A DNA stretch of 10,785 nucleotides. Source: Fidelibacterota bacterium (GTDB taxonomy: Bacteria; Fidelibacterota; Marinisomatia; Marinisomatales; UBA8229). Of the stretch, positions 1 to 6,542 are shown piece by piece. The notes under the pieces are model-generated. The model did no database searches. It saw only the letters and a program-made list of their open reading frames with translations, and was not told where the DNA came from. Where the stretch lies: NCBI GenBank assembly GCA_003535775.1, contig DPYO01000001.1, forward strand, positions 16,028 through 26,812, read 5' to 3'. How positions within the stretch are numbered: position 1 is the first letter of the stretch; each line of letters begins with the position of its first letter. The translations under genes and the position numbers were made by a program.

Positions 1-282
1 AAAATCTACACTGGCAAGAAAGATATCTTCGTTGGATTTAATTTTTCCAAACCACCCTGTTTTGAAAGTGTCATCATCATATTTGAGAAATCCGGATGTT
101 TCCTTCTCCTTCCCACTTAATAAACGGAGTAAAGTGGATTTTCCAGACCCGATGGATCCAACAATTCCATAAATAGTTCCGGGATGAAACTCTAGGTGGC
201 CAATCTGAAGAACAGTGTGATTTCCATAATCCTTCCTCAGATCCTTTAATTCATAAACAACTCTTTTTATCTGGTTCATCAT
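1..282 (-). CDS. ABC transporter ATP-binding protein, N-terminal part (cut by window edge)
   Basis: Only the first 94 codons are present and the frame stays open to base 1. The translation starts MMNQIKRVVYELKDLRKDYG, typical of the first strand of an ABC ATPase nucleotide-binding domain. A Walker A P-loop GSIGSGKST lies at residues 42-50, so ATP binding is well supported. The Q-loop, signature motif and Walker B lie outside the window, so the substrate cannot be named. An AAAAGGA ribosome-binding site precedes two adjacent ATG codons (282 and 279); spacing slightly favours the second. The gene begins 37 bases after the trxB stop on the same strand, so it is probably cotranscribed with trxA-trxB. 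That link suggests, but does not show, a redox- or metal-related transporter. Confidence 0.85.
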   Translation of the reverse strand, partial: MMNQIKRVVYELKDLRKDYGNHTVLQIGHLEFHPGTIYGIVGSIGSGKSTLLRLLSGKEKETSGFLKYDDDTFKTGWFGKIKSNEDIFLASVDF

Positions 283-319
283 TTATCCTTTTTGGTTAGA
301 ATGAACGATGAAACGAAAG

Positions 320-1258
320 TCAATTAATTCCTGATAATCCCTCTAAAAAACGTTCAGCATCCATGGCTGCCTGACAGCCCGAACCGGCTGCAGTGACGGC
401 TTGTCGGTATACATGATCTTGTACATCTCCGCATGCAAATACACCAGAAATACTGGTTGAAGTGCTACCACCTTTTGTACTGATATACCCTTGTTCATCC
501 ATGTCCAAAATCCCTTTAAACAGAGATACATTTGGGGTGTGACCAATTGCCATAAAAACGCCATCACACTGGTCTTCCCGTATGTTTCCGGTTTTTGTAT
601 CTTTAAGCATCACCCCGGTTACACCGGATTCTTTTGTCCCAAGAATTTCCTCGATAACTGTGTTCCAATAAACATGAATTCTTGGGTTATTTAATGCTCT
701 TTTTCTCATAATTTTGGATGCACGTAATTCATCTCTGCGGTGGACAATCCACACTTCGGAAGCAAATTTTGTCAGAAAGGTTGCCTCTTCCATTGCGGTG
801 TCTCCTCCTCCGACAACCAACACTTTTTTATCCTTGTAAAAGAACCCATCACAGGTTGCGCATGCAGAAACTCCGTAACCCATGAGTTCTTTTTCTGACT
901 CTAAACCAAGCATTTTTGCAGAGGCTCCAGTGGAAATAATAATGGATTCACTCGTAAAATGATCTTGGTTAATCCACACCTTGAACGGATATTCACTGAA
1001 ATCAATTTTTGTCACGTGTTTCAATTGAGTTTCAGCACCAAAGCGTTGTGCCTGTTTCCGAAAAAGATCCATCATTTCAGGACCCTGGATCCCTTCAGGA
1101 AACCCTGGATAATTTTCTACATCAGTAGTGATTGTTAATTGTCCGCCGGGTTGATTCCCTTCAAATACTAAGGGTTTTAGGTTTGCTCGGCCTGTATAAA
1201 TAGCGGCTGTTAAACCAGCAGGGCCAGAACCGATAATTATGACTTTTCGATTCATCAT
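320..1258 (-). CDS. trxB: Thioredoxin-disulfide reductase (NADPH, FAD)
   Basis: This cytoplasmic flavoenzyme passes electrons from NADPH through FAD and a redox-active disulfide to thioredoxin. At 312 residues it has the normal length of low-molecular-weight bacterial TrxB. Visible motifs are the FAD-binding GSGPAG at residues 10-15, the catalytic CATC pair at 133-136, the NADPH-binding GGGDTA at 150-155, HRRDELRA at 173-180 (the HRR basic cluster that favours NADPH over NADH), and the C-terminal FAD-binding FACGDV at 274-279. Its substrate gene trxA lies directly upstream on the same strand, 102 bases away. The start is one of two tandem ATG codons with no Shine-Dalgarno sequence upstream; a candidate promoter ends only about 8 bases before the ATG, so the mRNA may be leaderless when made from it. 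Confidence 0.97.
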   Translation of the reverse strand: MMNRKVIIIGSGPAGLTAAIYTGRANLKPLVFEGNQPGGQLTITTDVENYPGFPEGIQGPEMMDLFRKQAQRFGAETQLKHVTKIDFSEYPFKVWINQDHFTSESIIISTGASAKMLGLESEKELMGYGVSACATCDGFFYKDKKVLVVGGGDTAMEEATFLTKFASEVWIVHRRDELRASKIMRKRALNNPRIHVYWNTVIEEILGTKESGVTGVMLKDTKTGNIREDQCDGVFMAIGHTPNVSLFKGILDMDEQGYISTKGGSTSTSISGVFACGDVQDHVYRQAVTAAGSGCQAAMDAERFLEGLSGIN

Positions 1259-1260
1259 AT

Positions 1261-1294
1261 TAATAAAGTGTATTGTAGTTCAATTATCTGCCAA
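1261..1294 (-). promoter_or_regulatory. Candidate internal promoter for trxB, nearly leaderless
   Basis: Read on the minus strand there is a TTGGCA (-35, 5 of 6 consensus, 1294-1289), a 16-base spacer, then TACACT (-10, 4 of 6, 1272-1267). A start site 6-8 bases downstream would fall 0-3 bases before the trxB ATG at 1258. This would explain the missing ribosome-binding site. It is pattern recognition only. Confidence 0.35.
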
Positions 1295-1360
1295 ATATTC
1301 CCTAAGGTACTGGGGAATTTGACAAAATATTTTTCACATTCATTACTTTTGAAGACAAAG

Positions 1361-1687
1361 CTATAAAGCTTCATCCAATAATTTGGTTATACTGTCTTTT
1401 TGAACAGAACCTACAATTTGATTTACTATAGTACCATCTTTAAATATCAATAAGCTTGGAATACTTCGAATCCCGTATTCCATGGCAATTTGTTGATTGT
1501 TATCTACATTTACCTTTCCTACTTTGATTGTTCCATTATATTCACTGGCGATTTCTCCAACAGTCGGGGCTATTGCCTTGCACGGGCCACACCATTCAGC
1601 CCAAAAGTCCACAAGCACCGGTTTGTCAGATTGGAGAACTTCTGCTTTGAAGTTTTTATCGGTAAGTTCATATATATTATCTTCCAT
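1361..1687 (-). CDS. trxA: Thioredoxin
   Basis: Small cytoplasmic dithiol-disulfide oxidoreductase that reduces protein disulfides and is itself recycled by TrxB. The 108-residue length is standard for TrxA. The active site WCGPC is at residues 32-36, the buried acidic residue is D27 in VDFWAEW, and the cis-proline next to the active site is P77 in RSIPSLLIF; FKDG at 82-85 and the C-terminal VGSV at 92-95 complete the fold signature. A good ribosome-binding site (AAGGTGAC, 5 bases before the ATG) fixes the start. It is the first gene of a likely trxA-trxB-ABC transcription unit. The classical motif is intact, so a housekeeping role is expected. Confidence 0.97.
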   Translation of the reverse strand: MEDNIYELTDKNFKAEVLQSDKPVLVDFWAEWCGPCKAIAPTVGEIASEYNGTIKVGKVNVDNNQQIAMEYGIRSIPSLLIFKDGTIVNQIVGSVQKDSITKLLDEAL

Positions 1688-1717
1688 AAAATGTCACCTT
1701 TTCTTTAAAAAGTAAAA

Positions 1718-1746
1718 AAAATACGTCTGTTAATTTAGGATTTCAA
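1718..1746 (-). promoter_or_regulatory. Probable promoter of trxA
   Basis: On the minus strand a TTGAAA (-35, 5 of 6, 1746-1741) is separated by exactly 17 bases from TATTTT (-10, 4 of 6, 1723-1718). Transcription would begin near 1711 and give a leader of about 24 bases carrying the AAGGTGA ribosome-binding site. The rest of the 181-base gap up to the phosphatase gene is very AT-rich, with two short perfect palindromes (TTGATCAA near 1807 and ATGAATTCAT near 1836) but no convincing terminator. Confidence 0.5.
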
Positions 1747-1868
1747 TAAGATTAGATAAATAACTATTCTGAATTATTTCAAAAAAAATTCATTTTTATG
1801 ATGATTGTTGATCAATTAATATTTCTTTGGCTAATATGAATTCATGTGCTTATTCAAAAATATCTTCA

Positions 1869-3497
1869 TTATTTTTGCATTTCTGTAATTGGTACACCAT
1901 CAATACCTTTGGGAATATTAATTCCGAGCATTGCAGCAATGGTAGGAGCAATGTCAACCATCATAATTTTTCTTGAAACAATAGTTTTCTTCTGTCCTGC
2001 TTTTGAAAACAGCAGGGGAACATGTGTATCATAATCATATGGAGTTCCGTGACCGGTTCCGTGTGGATATTTCGTTACCCAGTATTTTTTCTGGAGGATC
2101 CATAAGTCAGGGCTTTTTACAGGGTGAAATGAGTTTTTTAATCTCGCAAGAACTGTATCACCAGAGTGGGAGGAAAATATTTCGTCCTTGGTCAAAACCC
2201 TGGCAATTCCAGTGACCTTTTCCACACTTTCACGTATTATGGTATCCACATCCGTTTTCTTGATATCCATTTCCCTCATTCGGCCTAAATCGTAGTAAAA
2301 GCCAAGACCGTCATTCACCACAAAATTAGAACTTCCGTAGTGTTTTTCCAGCAAGATAAATACGTCCTGTATTGCTGTTTTCCGTTCTGGTCTGCTGATC
2401 CTGCCGCCAGGCAGCCCCATTTTTTGACGGTACTCCGGAAGGGCAAGTCCGCCATGATCACTTGTCAGTACAAAAAAAACATTTTCAAGACCAACCACAT
2501 CTTCTACAGTAGAGATCAAATTCTTTAGACAGCGATCAATCTTGAGCATTGCATCCATTGCTTCATGAGAATTCGGTCCATAATCATGAACAATGGCATC
2601 GGTAGCAGAAAGACCGACAAACAGAATGTCGGGATTCTTATCCTGTCCTAAACCTTCCTCATGAACAATGACTTTTGCCAGATCTATTGTTGCTCTGTCC
2701 ATCCAGGGAAAACCAAAAAATCCCTCTACAACATCCTTATCAGAAGCATCTGCATCAAATCCAATTGGAAATACCGGAGAGTACGGTTCTGAATGATATC
2801 GATCGGATTCACCTTCTAAAAAATCCTCATGAGCATAGCGGTCGTAAACCTCAAATGGTAATGAACGTGTCCAGAGAGAATCACGATAGGACACTGCATT
2901 TAACTTTTTGTTATATTTAATCAGCCATTCCGGGAGTGCATCAATGTAATAACTTGAGGTTATAAATGATCCGCGCCAATTGTAGTACAGTGCCAGATCA
3001 GCATGTTTTCCACCCATCATGGCAGCACTACGGTCTTTACCGGCAACAGAATATACTTTTGAATCAGGATGCCGGTTTTTCAACCAATCCCCGATAGTGT
3101 TGGTATTAATCTGCCGGTAAGACCTGGCATCGCCTTCGTACCCGACCACTTTTGAAACCGTATCCTCTACGCAGGATACCGTGTGTTTCAGTTCACGATC
3201 GTACCAATAGTTACCAAGGATACCGTTCGGTCCAGGATGCTGACCGGAAGCCATAACAAAATGTCCCGGTCCTGTGGCGGTGTAACCGTGCTCATAATGA
3301 GTGTTTGTAAACTGAATAGAGTGATCGATCAGCCACCTGAACCCGCCAGTGTAAAGCGGTTCATACTGATTCAACAGGTGTGGACTCATCTGATCCACAG
3401 AAAAAAATATGACCAATCTGATGTCGTCTAACTCAGACTTTTGTCCAGAACTACTGGTCAATAGGATTCCCAGTAGTAAAAAGGCTAATTTATTCAA
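1869..3497 (-). CDS. Secreted PafA-type alkaline phosphatase (alkaline phosphatase superfamily)
   Basis: A 542-residue alkaline phosphatase superfamily protein with a short Sec signal peptide (MNKLAFLLLGILLTSSSG, no lipobox cysteine), so probably periplasmic. It resembles the Bacteroidetes phosphate monoesterase PafA. Expected metal ligands and catalytic residues are visible: D35 in SVDQM, the likely nucleophile T75 in TATGPGH, N96 in GNYWYDR, K154 and R156 in AGKDRS, D300 and H304 in ATDAIVHDYG, D347-H348 in TSDHGG, and H483 in GTGHGTPYDYDTH. The 21-residue spacing between T75 and N96 equals that of PafA (T79/N100 as I recall it). The start is TTG, overlapping the tyrS stop (TTGA); no ATG lies before residue 37 and a downstream start would delete the signal peptide. 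The best guess is broad phosphomonoesterase activity; a phosphodiesterase role cannot be excluded. Confidence 0.88.
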   Translation of the reverse strand: MNKLAFLLLGILLTSSSGQKSELDDIRLVIFFSVDQMSPHLLNQYEPLYTGGFRWLIDHSIQFTNTHYEHGYTATGPGHFVMASGQHPGPNGILGNYWYDRELKHTVSCVEDTVSKVVGYEGDARSYRQINTNTIGDWLKNRHPDSKVYSVAGKDRSAAMMGGKHADLALYYNWRGSFITSSYYIDALPEWLIKYNKKLNAVSYRDSLWTRSLPFEVYDRYAHEDFLEGESDRYHSEPYSPVFPIGFDADASDKDVVEGFFGFPWMDRATIDLAKVIVHEEGLGQDKNPDILFVGLSATDAIVHDYGPNSHEAMDAMLKIDRCLKNLISTVEDVVGLENVFFVLTSDHGGLALPEYRQKMGLPGGRISRPERKTAIQDVFILLEKHYGSSNFVVNDGLGFYYDLGRMREMDIKKTDVDTIIRESVEKVTGIARVLTKDEIFSSHSGDTVLARLKNSFHPVKSPDLWILQKKYWVTKYPHGTGHGTPYDYDTHVPLLFSKAGQKKTIVSRKIMMVDIAPTIAAMLGINIPKGIDGVPITEMQK

Positions 3498-4705
3498 CCT
3501 ATTACTTTCAGGAAACGCCGCTTGCCAACCTTGATCACGACTTCATCACATCCCGGTGCTAATGCAGTAAGTTCATCACCACAGTTTTTTCCGTTCAATT
3601 TTATCGCATTCTGCTTTATCAGCCGTCGTCCCTCTCCCTTACTACGGATAAATCCGGAAATTTTTAGGATATCTAAAAGCTGTATTTCTTCTGTCAGTTT
3701 GAACTCTTCCATTTCATCAGGTACATCTTTACTGATAAACACACGATCAAAATGCTCCTGGGCTTTCACAGCCGTTTCAGAATCGTAATAAAGCGTGACA
3801 AGTTCCCTTGCCAGCCACCGTTTCACATCACGTGGATTGACAGAATTGTCATCCAGCTGTCGGCGCACTTCTTTCATTGTATCGTCATCAGAATCTACTG
3901 CCAGTAGAAAATATTTTTTGATCATATCATCCGAAATAGATAATGCCTTGCCGTACATATCTTCCGGTATATCATGAAGACCAATGTGATTTCCGTATGA
4001 TTTGGACATTTTCTCCACACCATCCGTTCCTTCCAGCAGCGGCAATGTCATTATCACCTGGGGTTCCTGTCCATATTCACGCTGAAGATCACGCCCAACT
4101 AGCAAATTGAATTTCTGATCCGTTCCGCCAAGTTCCAGGTCAGCTTTCAGTTCCACCGAATCCATACCCTGTGCTAAGGGATACAAAAACTCATGGATCG
4201 AAATTGGCACTTCCGCCTTATAACGTTTGGTAAAATCATCCCTTTCCATCATACGGGCAATGGTATATTTGCTGGCAAGCTGAACTACTTCACTAAATCT
4301 CATTACGTTCAACCAAGTTGAATTATAAACAATTTTAAGTATATCAATATCAAGTATTACTTCAGATTGCTTTACATAGGTTTCAGCATTTTTTTTCGCT
4401 TCTTCAAGCGATAATTGAGGCCTGGTTTTATTTCTGCCGGAAGGATCCCCAATTATCGCGGTAAAGTCGCCGATCACCAGCACAACCTGATGACCTAAAT
4501 CCTGAAAATGACGCAGCTTCCGCAGGACGACTCCATGCCCAATGTGTAAATCCGGGTGGCTGGGATCACAGCCAAGTTTAATTATCATCGGGGTGTTGGT
4601 TTCTTTGGATTTTTTCAGTTTTTCTACTAATTCTTCTTCGGGCAGAATTTCTTCCACACCCCGCTTAATTAATGTTAACTGTTCCTCTATTGGTAGAAAT
4701 TTCAT
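3494..4705 (-). CDS. tyrS: Tyrosyl-tRNA synthetase
   Basis: Class I aminoacyl-tRNA synthetase that charges tRNA-Tyr with tyrosine. The 403-residue protein has the class I HIGH motif at residues 54-57 within GCDPSHPDLHIGH and KMSKS at 232-236, so both ATP-binding signatures are intact. The tyrosine-pocket region YPLAQGMDSVELKADLELGG is at about 175-194, and an S4-like RNA-binding domain follows at about 340-400. The sequence style matches the TyrZ-like (second) bacterial TyrRS type rather than the E. coli TyrS type; this is a judgement from memory. The ATG overlaps the smpB stop by one base (TAATG) and the 3' end overlaps the phosphatase start, so the three genes are probably translationally coupled. 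Confidence 0.97.
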   Translation of the reverse strand: MKFLPIEEQLTLIKRGVEEILPEEELVEKLKKSKETNTPMIIKLGCDPSHPDLHIGHGVVLRKLRHFQDLGHQVVLVIGDFTAIIGDPSGRNKTRPQLSLEEAKKNAETYVKQSEVILDIDILKIVYNSTWLNVMRFSEVVQLASKYTIARMMERDDFTKRYKAEVPISIHEFLYPLAQGMDSVELKADLELGGTDQKFNLLVGRDLQREYGQEPQVIMTLPLLEGTDGVEKMSKSYGNHIGLHDIPEDMYGKALSISDDMIKKYFLLAVDSDDDTMKEVRRQLDDNSVNPRDVKRWLARELVTLYYDSETAVKAQEHFDRVFISKDVPDEMEEFKLTEEIQLLDILKISGFIRSKGEGRRLIKQNAIKLNGKNCGDELTALAPGCDEVVIKVGKRRFLKVIG

Positions 4706-5154
4706 TAGTATTTTCTCATCTCACGATCTGTATCTCTCTTTATATCTTTTTCTTTTAATGCTGCTTTTTTATCATAATGTTTCTTTCCTTTTGCAACACC
4801 AATCTCTACTTTTGCCCAACTTTTGTTAAAATAGAGTTTCAGAGGAATAATTGTCATGCCTTTTTCTGCTATTTTCTGACCAAGCTTCAGTATCTCACGC
4901 TTCGTGAGCAGAAGACGTCTCTCCCTCTTGGGATCATGACCACTGTAACCGGTATGAGAATAAGGATTGATATGGACACCCATCATGAATGCTTCTTTGT
5001 CACGAATTATCACATACCCTTCTTTAAGGCTGGCCTTCCCTTCACGAAGGCTCTTTACTTCACTCCCAGTTAACTCAATTCCTGCTTCAAGTTTATCAAG
5101 AATAAAATATTCATGATAAGCTTTTTTGTTTGTAGCAATGCCCTTTTGATCCAT
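4705..5154 (-). CDS. smpB: SsrA (tmRNA)-binding protein
   Basis: SmpB binds tmRNA and brings it to ribosomes stalled on broken messages, starting trans-translation. The 149-residue protein shows the family hallmarks: ATNKKAYHEYFI near the start (residues 7-18), GSEVKSLREGKASL at 30-43 for tmRNA contact, and the basic C-terminal tail GKKHYDKKAALKEKDIKRD at 123-141 that enters the empty mRNA channel. Length and motifs are normal and complete. No Shine-Dalgarno sequence precedes the ATG; a promoter-like element ends only about 17 bases upstream, so the leader may be about 10 bases. It heads the smpB-tyrS-phosphatase operon. The tmRNA gene itself is not in the window. Confidence 0.97.
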   Translation of the reverse strand: MDQKGIATNKKAYHEYFILDKLEAGIELTGSEVKSLREGKASLKEGYVIIRDKEAFMMGVHINPYSHTGYSGHDPKRERRLLLTKREILKLGQKIAEKGMTIIPLKLYFNKSWAKVEIGVAKGKKHYDKKAALKEKDIKRDTDREMRKY

Positions 5155-5169
5155 CAGAAAATATGAAGG

Positions 5170-5200
5170 AAAAATACACCGTCTTTCGATGGTGTATCAA
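5170..5200 (-). promoter_or_regulatory. Hairpin overlapping a candidate smpB promoter (alternatively an attenuator)
   Basis: Minus-strand ATACACCATC-GAAA-GACGGTGTAT forms a 10-base-pair stem with one A-C mismatch and a GAAA tetraloop (5174-5197), followed by a run of five T (5174-5170, counting the last stem base). In isolation it looks like an intrinsic terminator aimed at smpB, 15 bases before its ATG. The same DNA contains TTGATA (5200-5195), 18 bases, TATTTT (5176-5171), a plausible promoter whose spacer is the inverted repeat. It may therefore be promoter plus operator, or a leader attenuator. Confidence 0.45.
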
Positions 5201-5254
5201 GTTTATTCCTTGCTCAATTACAGGACAGAAGGGTAATTTTTGTTACGGTATCAC

Positions 5255-5338
5255 GCCCGGGTGGTGAAATTGGTATACACGCTAGCTTCAGGAGTTAGTG
5301 ATCGCAAGATCGTGCTGGTTCGAGTCCAGTCCCGGGCA
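5255..5338 (+). tRNA. tRNA-Leu (anticodon CAG)
   Basis: The gene folds as a class II tRNA. The acceptor stem is GCCCGGG (5255-5261) with CCCGGGC (5331-5337), and the discriminator A is at 5338, as expected for leucine. The anticodon stem is CTAGC/GTTAG around the loop TTCAGGA, with CAG at 5289-5291, decoding CUG. The long variable arm (GATC-GCAA-GATC) and the T-arm loop TTCGAGT are clear. Bases after the discriminator are CGT, so CCA is not encoded and must be added by nucleotidyltransferase. A weak candidate promoter (TTGCTC then TAATTT, 18-base spacing) lies upstream. Confidence 0.96.
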
Positions 5339-5390
5339 CGTATAAAAGCGATTGCCCTCTCTTTTTGTCTATACTCTTGTTATCGGATAC

Positions 5391-6497
5391 ATGAAAATAT
5401 TATTAATCGAACCCTATTTTACAGGATCCCATAAAAACTGGGCAAAAGGCCTTCGAAAATATAGTTCACATCAAATAGAATTATTCACCTTACCGGGCCA
5501 ATTTTGGAAGTGGCGAATGCACGGCGGAGCAGTTACCCTGGCTCGCATGTTCATGGAATCAAAACTCCAACCGGATCTCATACTGACCACAGACATGCTG
5601 GATTTGACAATTTTTCTCTCTCTAACCCGTTCCCGAACCGCGAACATACCAACAGCTGTTTATTTCCACGAGAACCAGCTTTCCTATCCATGGTCAACCA
5701 CAGACCGGGACGTGGGGGAAAAACGCAACATTCATTACGGATTTATTAATTACACTACTGCGCTCACAGCTGACCATGTCTTTTTCAATTCCCAATACCA
5801 CATGGATTCTTTTCTAGCTGAAGCACGTAAAATGCTGAAACACTTTCCTGATAACAACGAGCTGGAGACTCTCAGAAAAATCACTAAAAAATCTTCTGTC
5901 CTGCACCTTGGACTTGATCTCTCAAGGTTTGATGAACACCGATGCAAAAAAGACAGCGGAATACCTCTTTTATTGTGGAATCACCGTTGGGAATACGATA
6001 AAAATCCGGAGGAATTTTTCAATGCGTTGGAAATAATATCTAAAAAGGGATTGGATTTTGAAGTAGTGATCATCGGGGAGAATTTTAAGCACAAACCAGA
6101 TGTATTTGACCAGGCAATCGAGTCTCTCGGAAAAAAAGTTATCCATTATGGATATGCCGACAGCTTCAAAGAGTATGCCAAGTGGCTTTGGAGAGCAGAT
6201 ATTCTTCCTGTAACATCAAATCAGGACTTTTTCGGAGCGTCTATAATGGAAGCAGTTTATTGTGGAACTTATCCCCTGCTTCCAGACCGATTATCTTATC
6301 CAGAATTAATTCCGGCGGAACTCCGCGGGTCCATCCTTTATGATAATTATAACGATTTCGTGCAAAGATTAGAAAAGATGATTCAAGCAAACAATAACAA
6401 CAAAGCACATATAAGGAATATTGCTCTCCGTTTTGACTGGGCAGAAATAATTAATTCGTATGATGAAGCATTTGAAGAGATTATCCAACTTGGATAA
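5391..6497 (+). CDS. Glycosyltransferase of the DUF3524/GTDC1 (tRNA-queuosine mannosyltransferase) family
   Basis: A 368-residue GT-B fold (GT4-like) glycosyltransferase. The N-terminus MKILLIEPYFTGSHKNWAKG, LPGQFWKWRMHGGA at about 34-47, YFHENQLSYP at 91-100 and NIHYGF at 113-118 match the N-terminal domain of animal GTDC1, the enzyme that adds mannose to queuosine in tRNA-Asp. The C-terminal half has WNHRWEYDKNPE at 196-207 and the nucleotide-sugar loop QDFFGASIMEAVYCGTYPLL at about 278-297. No signal peptide or membrane segment is visible, so it is cytoplasmic. I chose the ATG at 5391 because the family begins at this residue; a TTG at 5352 would add 13 unsupported residues. It follows tRNA-Leu by 52 bases with no terminator between, so cotranscription is possible. 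The mannosyltransferase role in bacteria is inference; the acceptor could differ. Confidence 0.85.
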   Translation: MKILLIEPYFTGSHKNWAKGLRKYSSHQIELFTLPGQFWKWRMHGGAVTLARMFMESKLQPDLILTTDMLDLTIFLSLTRSRTANIPTAVYFHENQLSYPWSTTDRDVGEKRNIHYGFINYTTALTADHVFFNSQYHMDSFLAEARKMLKHFPDNNELETLRKITKKSSVLHLGLDLSRFDEHRCKKDSGIPLLLWNHRWEYDKNPEEFFNALEIISKKGLDFEVVIIGENFKHKPDVFDQAIESLGKKVIHYGYADSFKEYAKWLWRADILPVTSNQDFFGASIMEAVYCGTYPLLPDRLSYPELIPAELRGSILYDNYNDFVQRLEKMIQANNNNKAHIRNIALRFDWAEIINSYDEAFEEIIQLG

Positions 6498-6542
6498 CAA
6501 TATCTACTGCCAGATCTTAGCGGTATCCTCTCCTCAGCTACC

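Noticed and set aside
1297..1318. ATTCCC/GGGAAT hairpin between trxA and trxB as a terminator.
   Set aside because: The stem is only 6 bp with a 10-base loop and there is no T run after it on the minus strand. At most it is a weak processing structure.
5352..5390. Longer glycosyltransferase start at a TTG (13 extra residues).
   Set aside because: The family's conserved N-terminus begins at the ATG at 5391, and the extension has no ribosome-binding site or family support.
5240..5434. Plus-strand open frame spanning the tRNA.
   Set aside because: It runs through tRNA-Leu and is a chance frame.
6498..6542. Possible shared terminator between the convergent glycosyltransferase and TldE genes.
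   Set aside because: Only short imperfect complementarity (such as GGTA/TACC) without a T run, so no intrinsic terminator can be supported.
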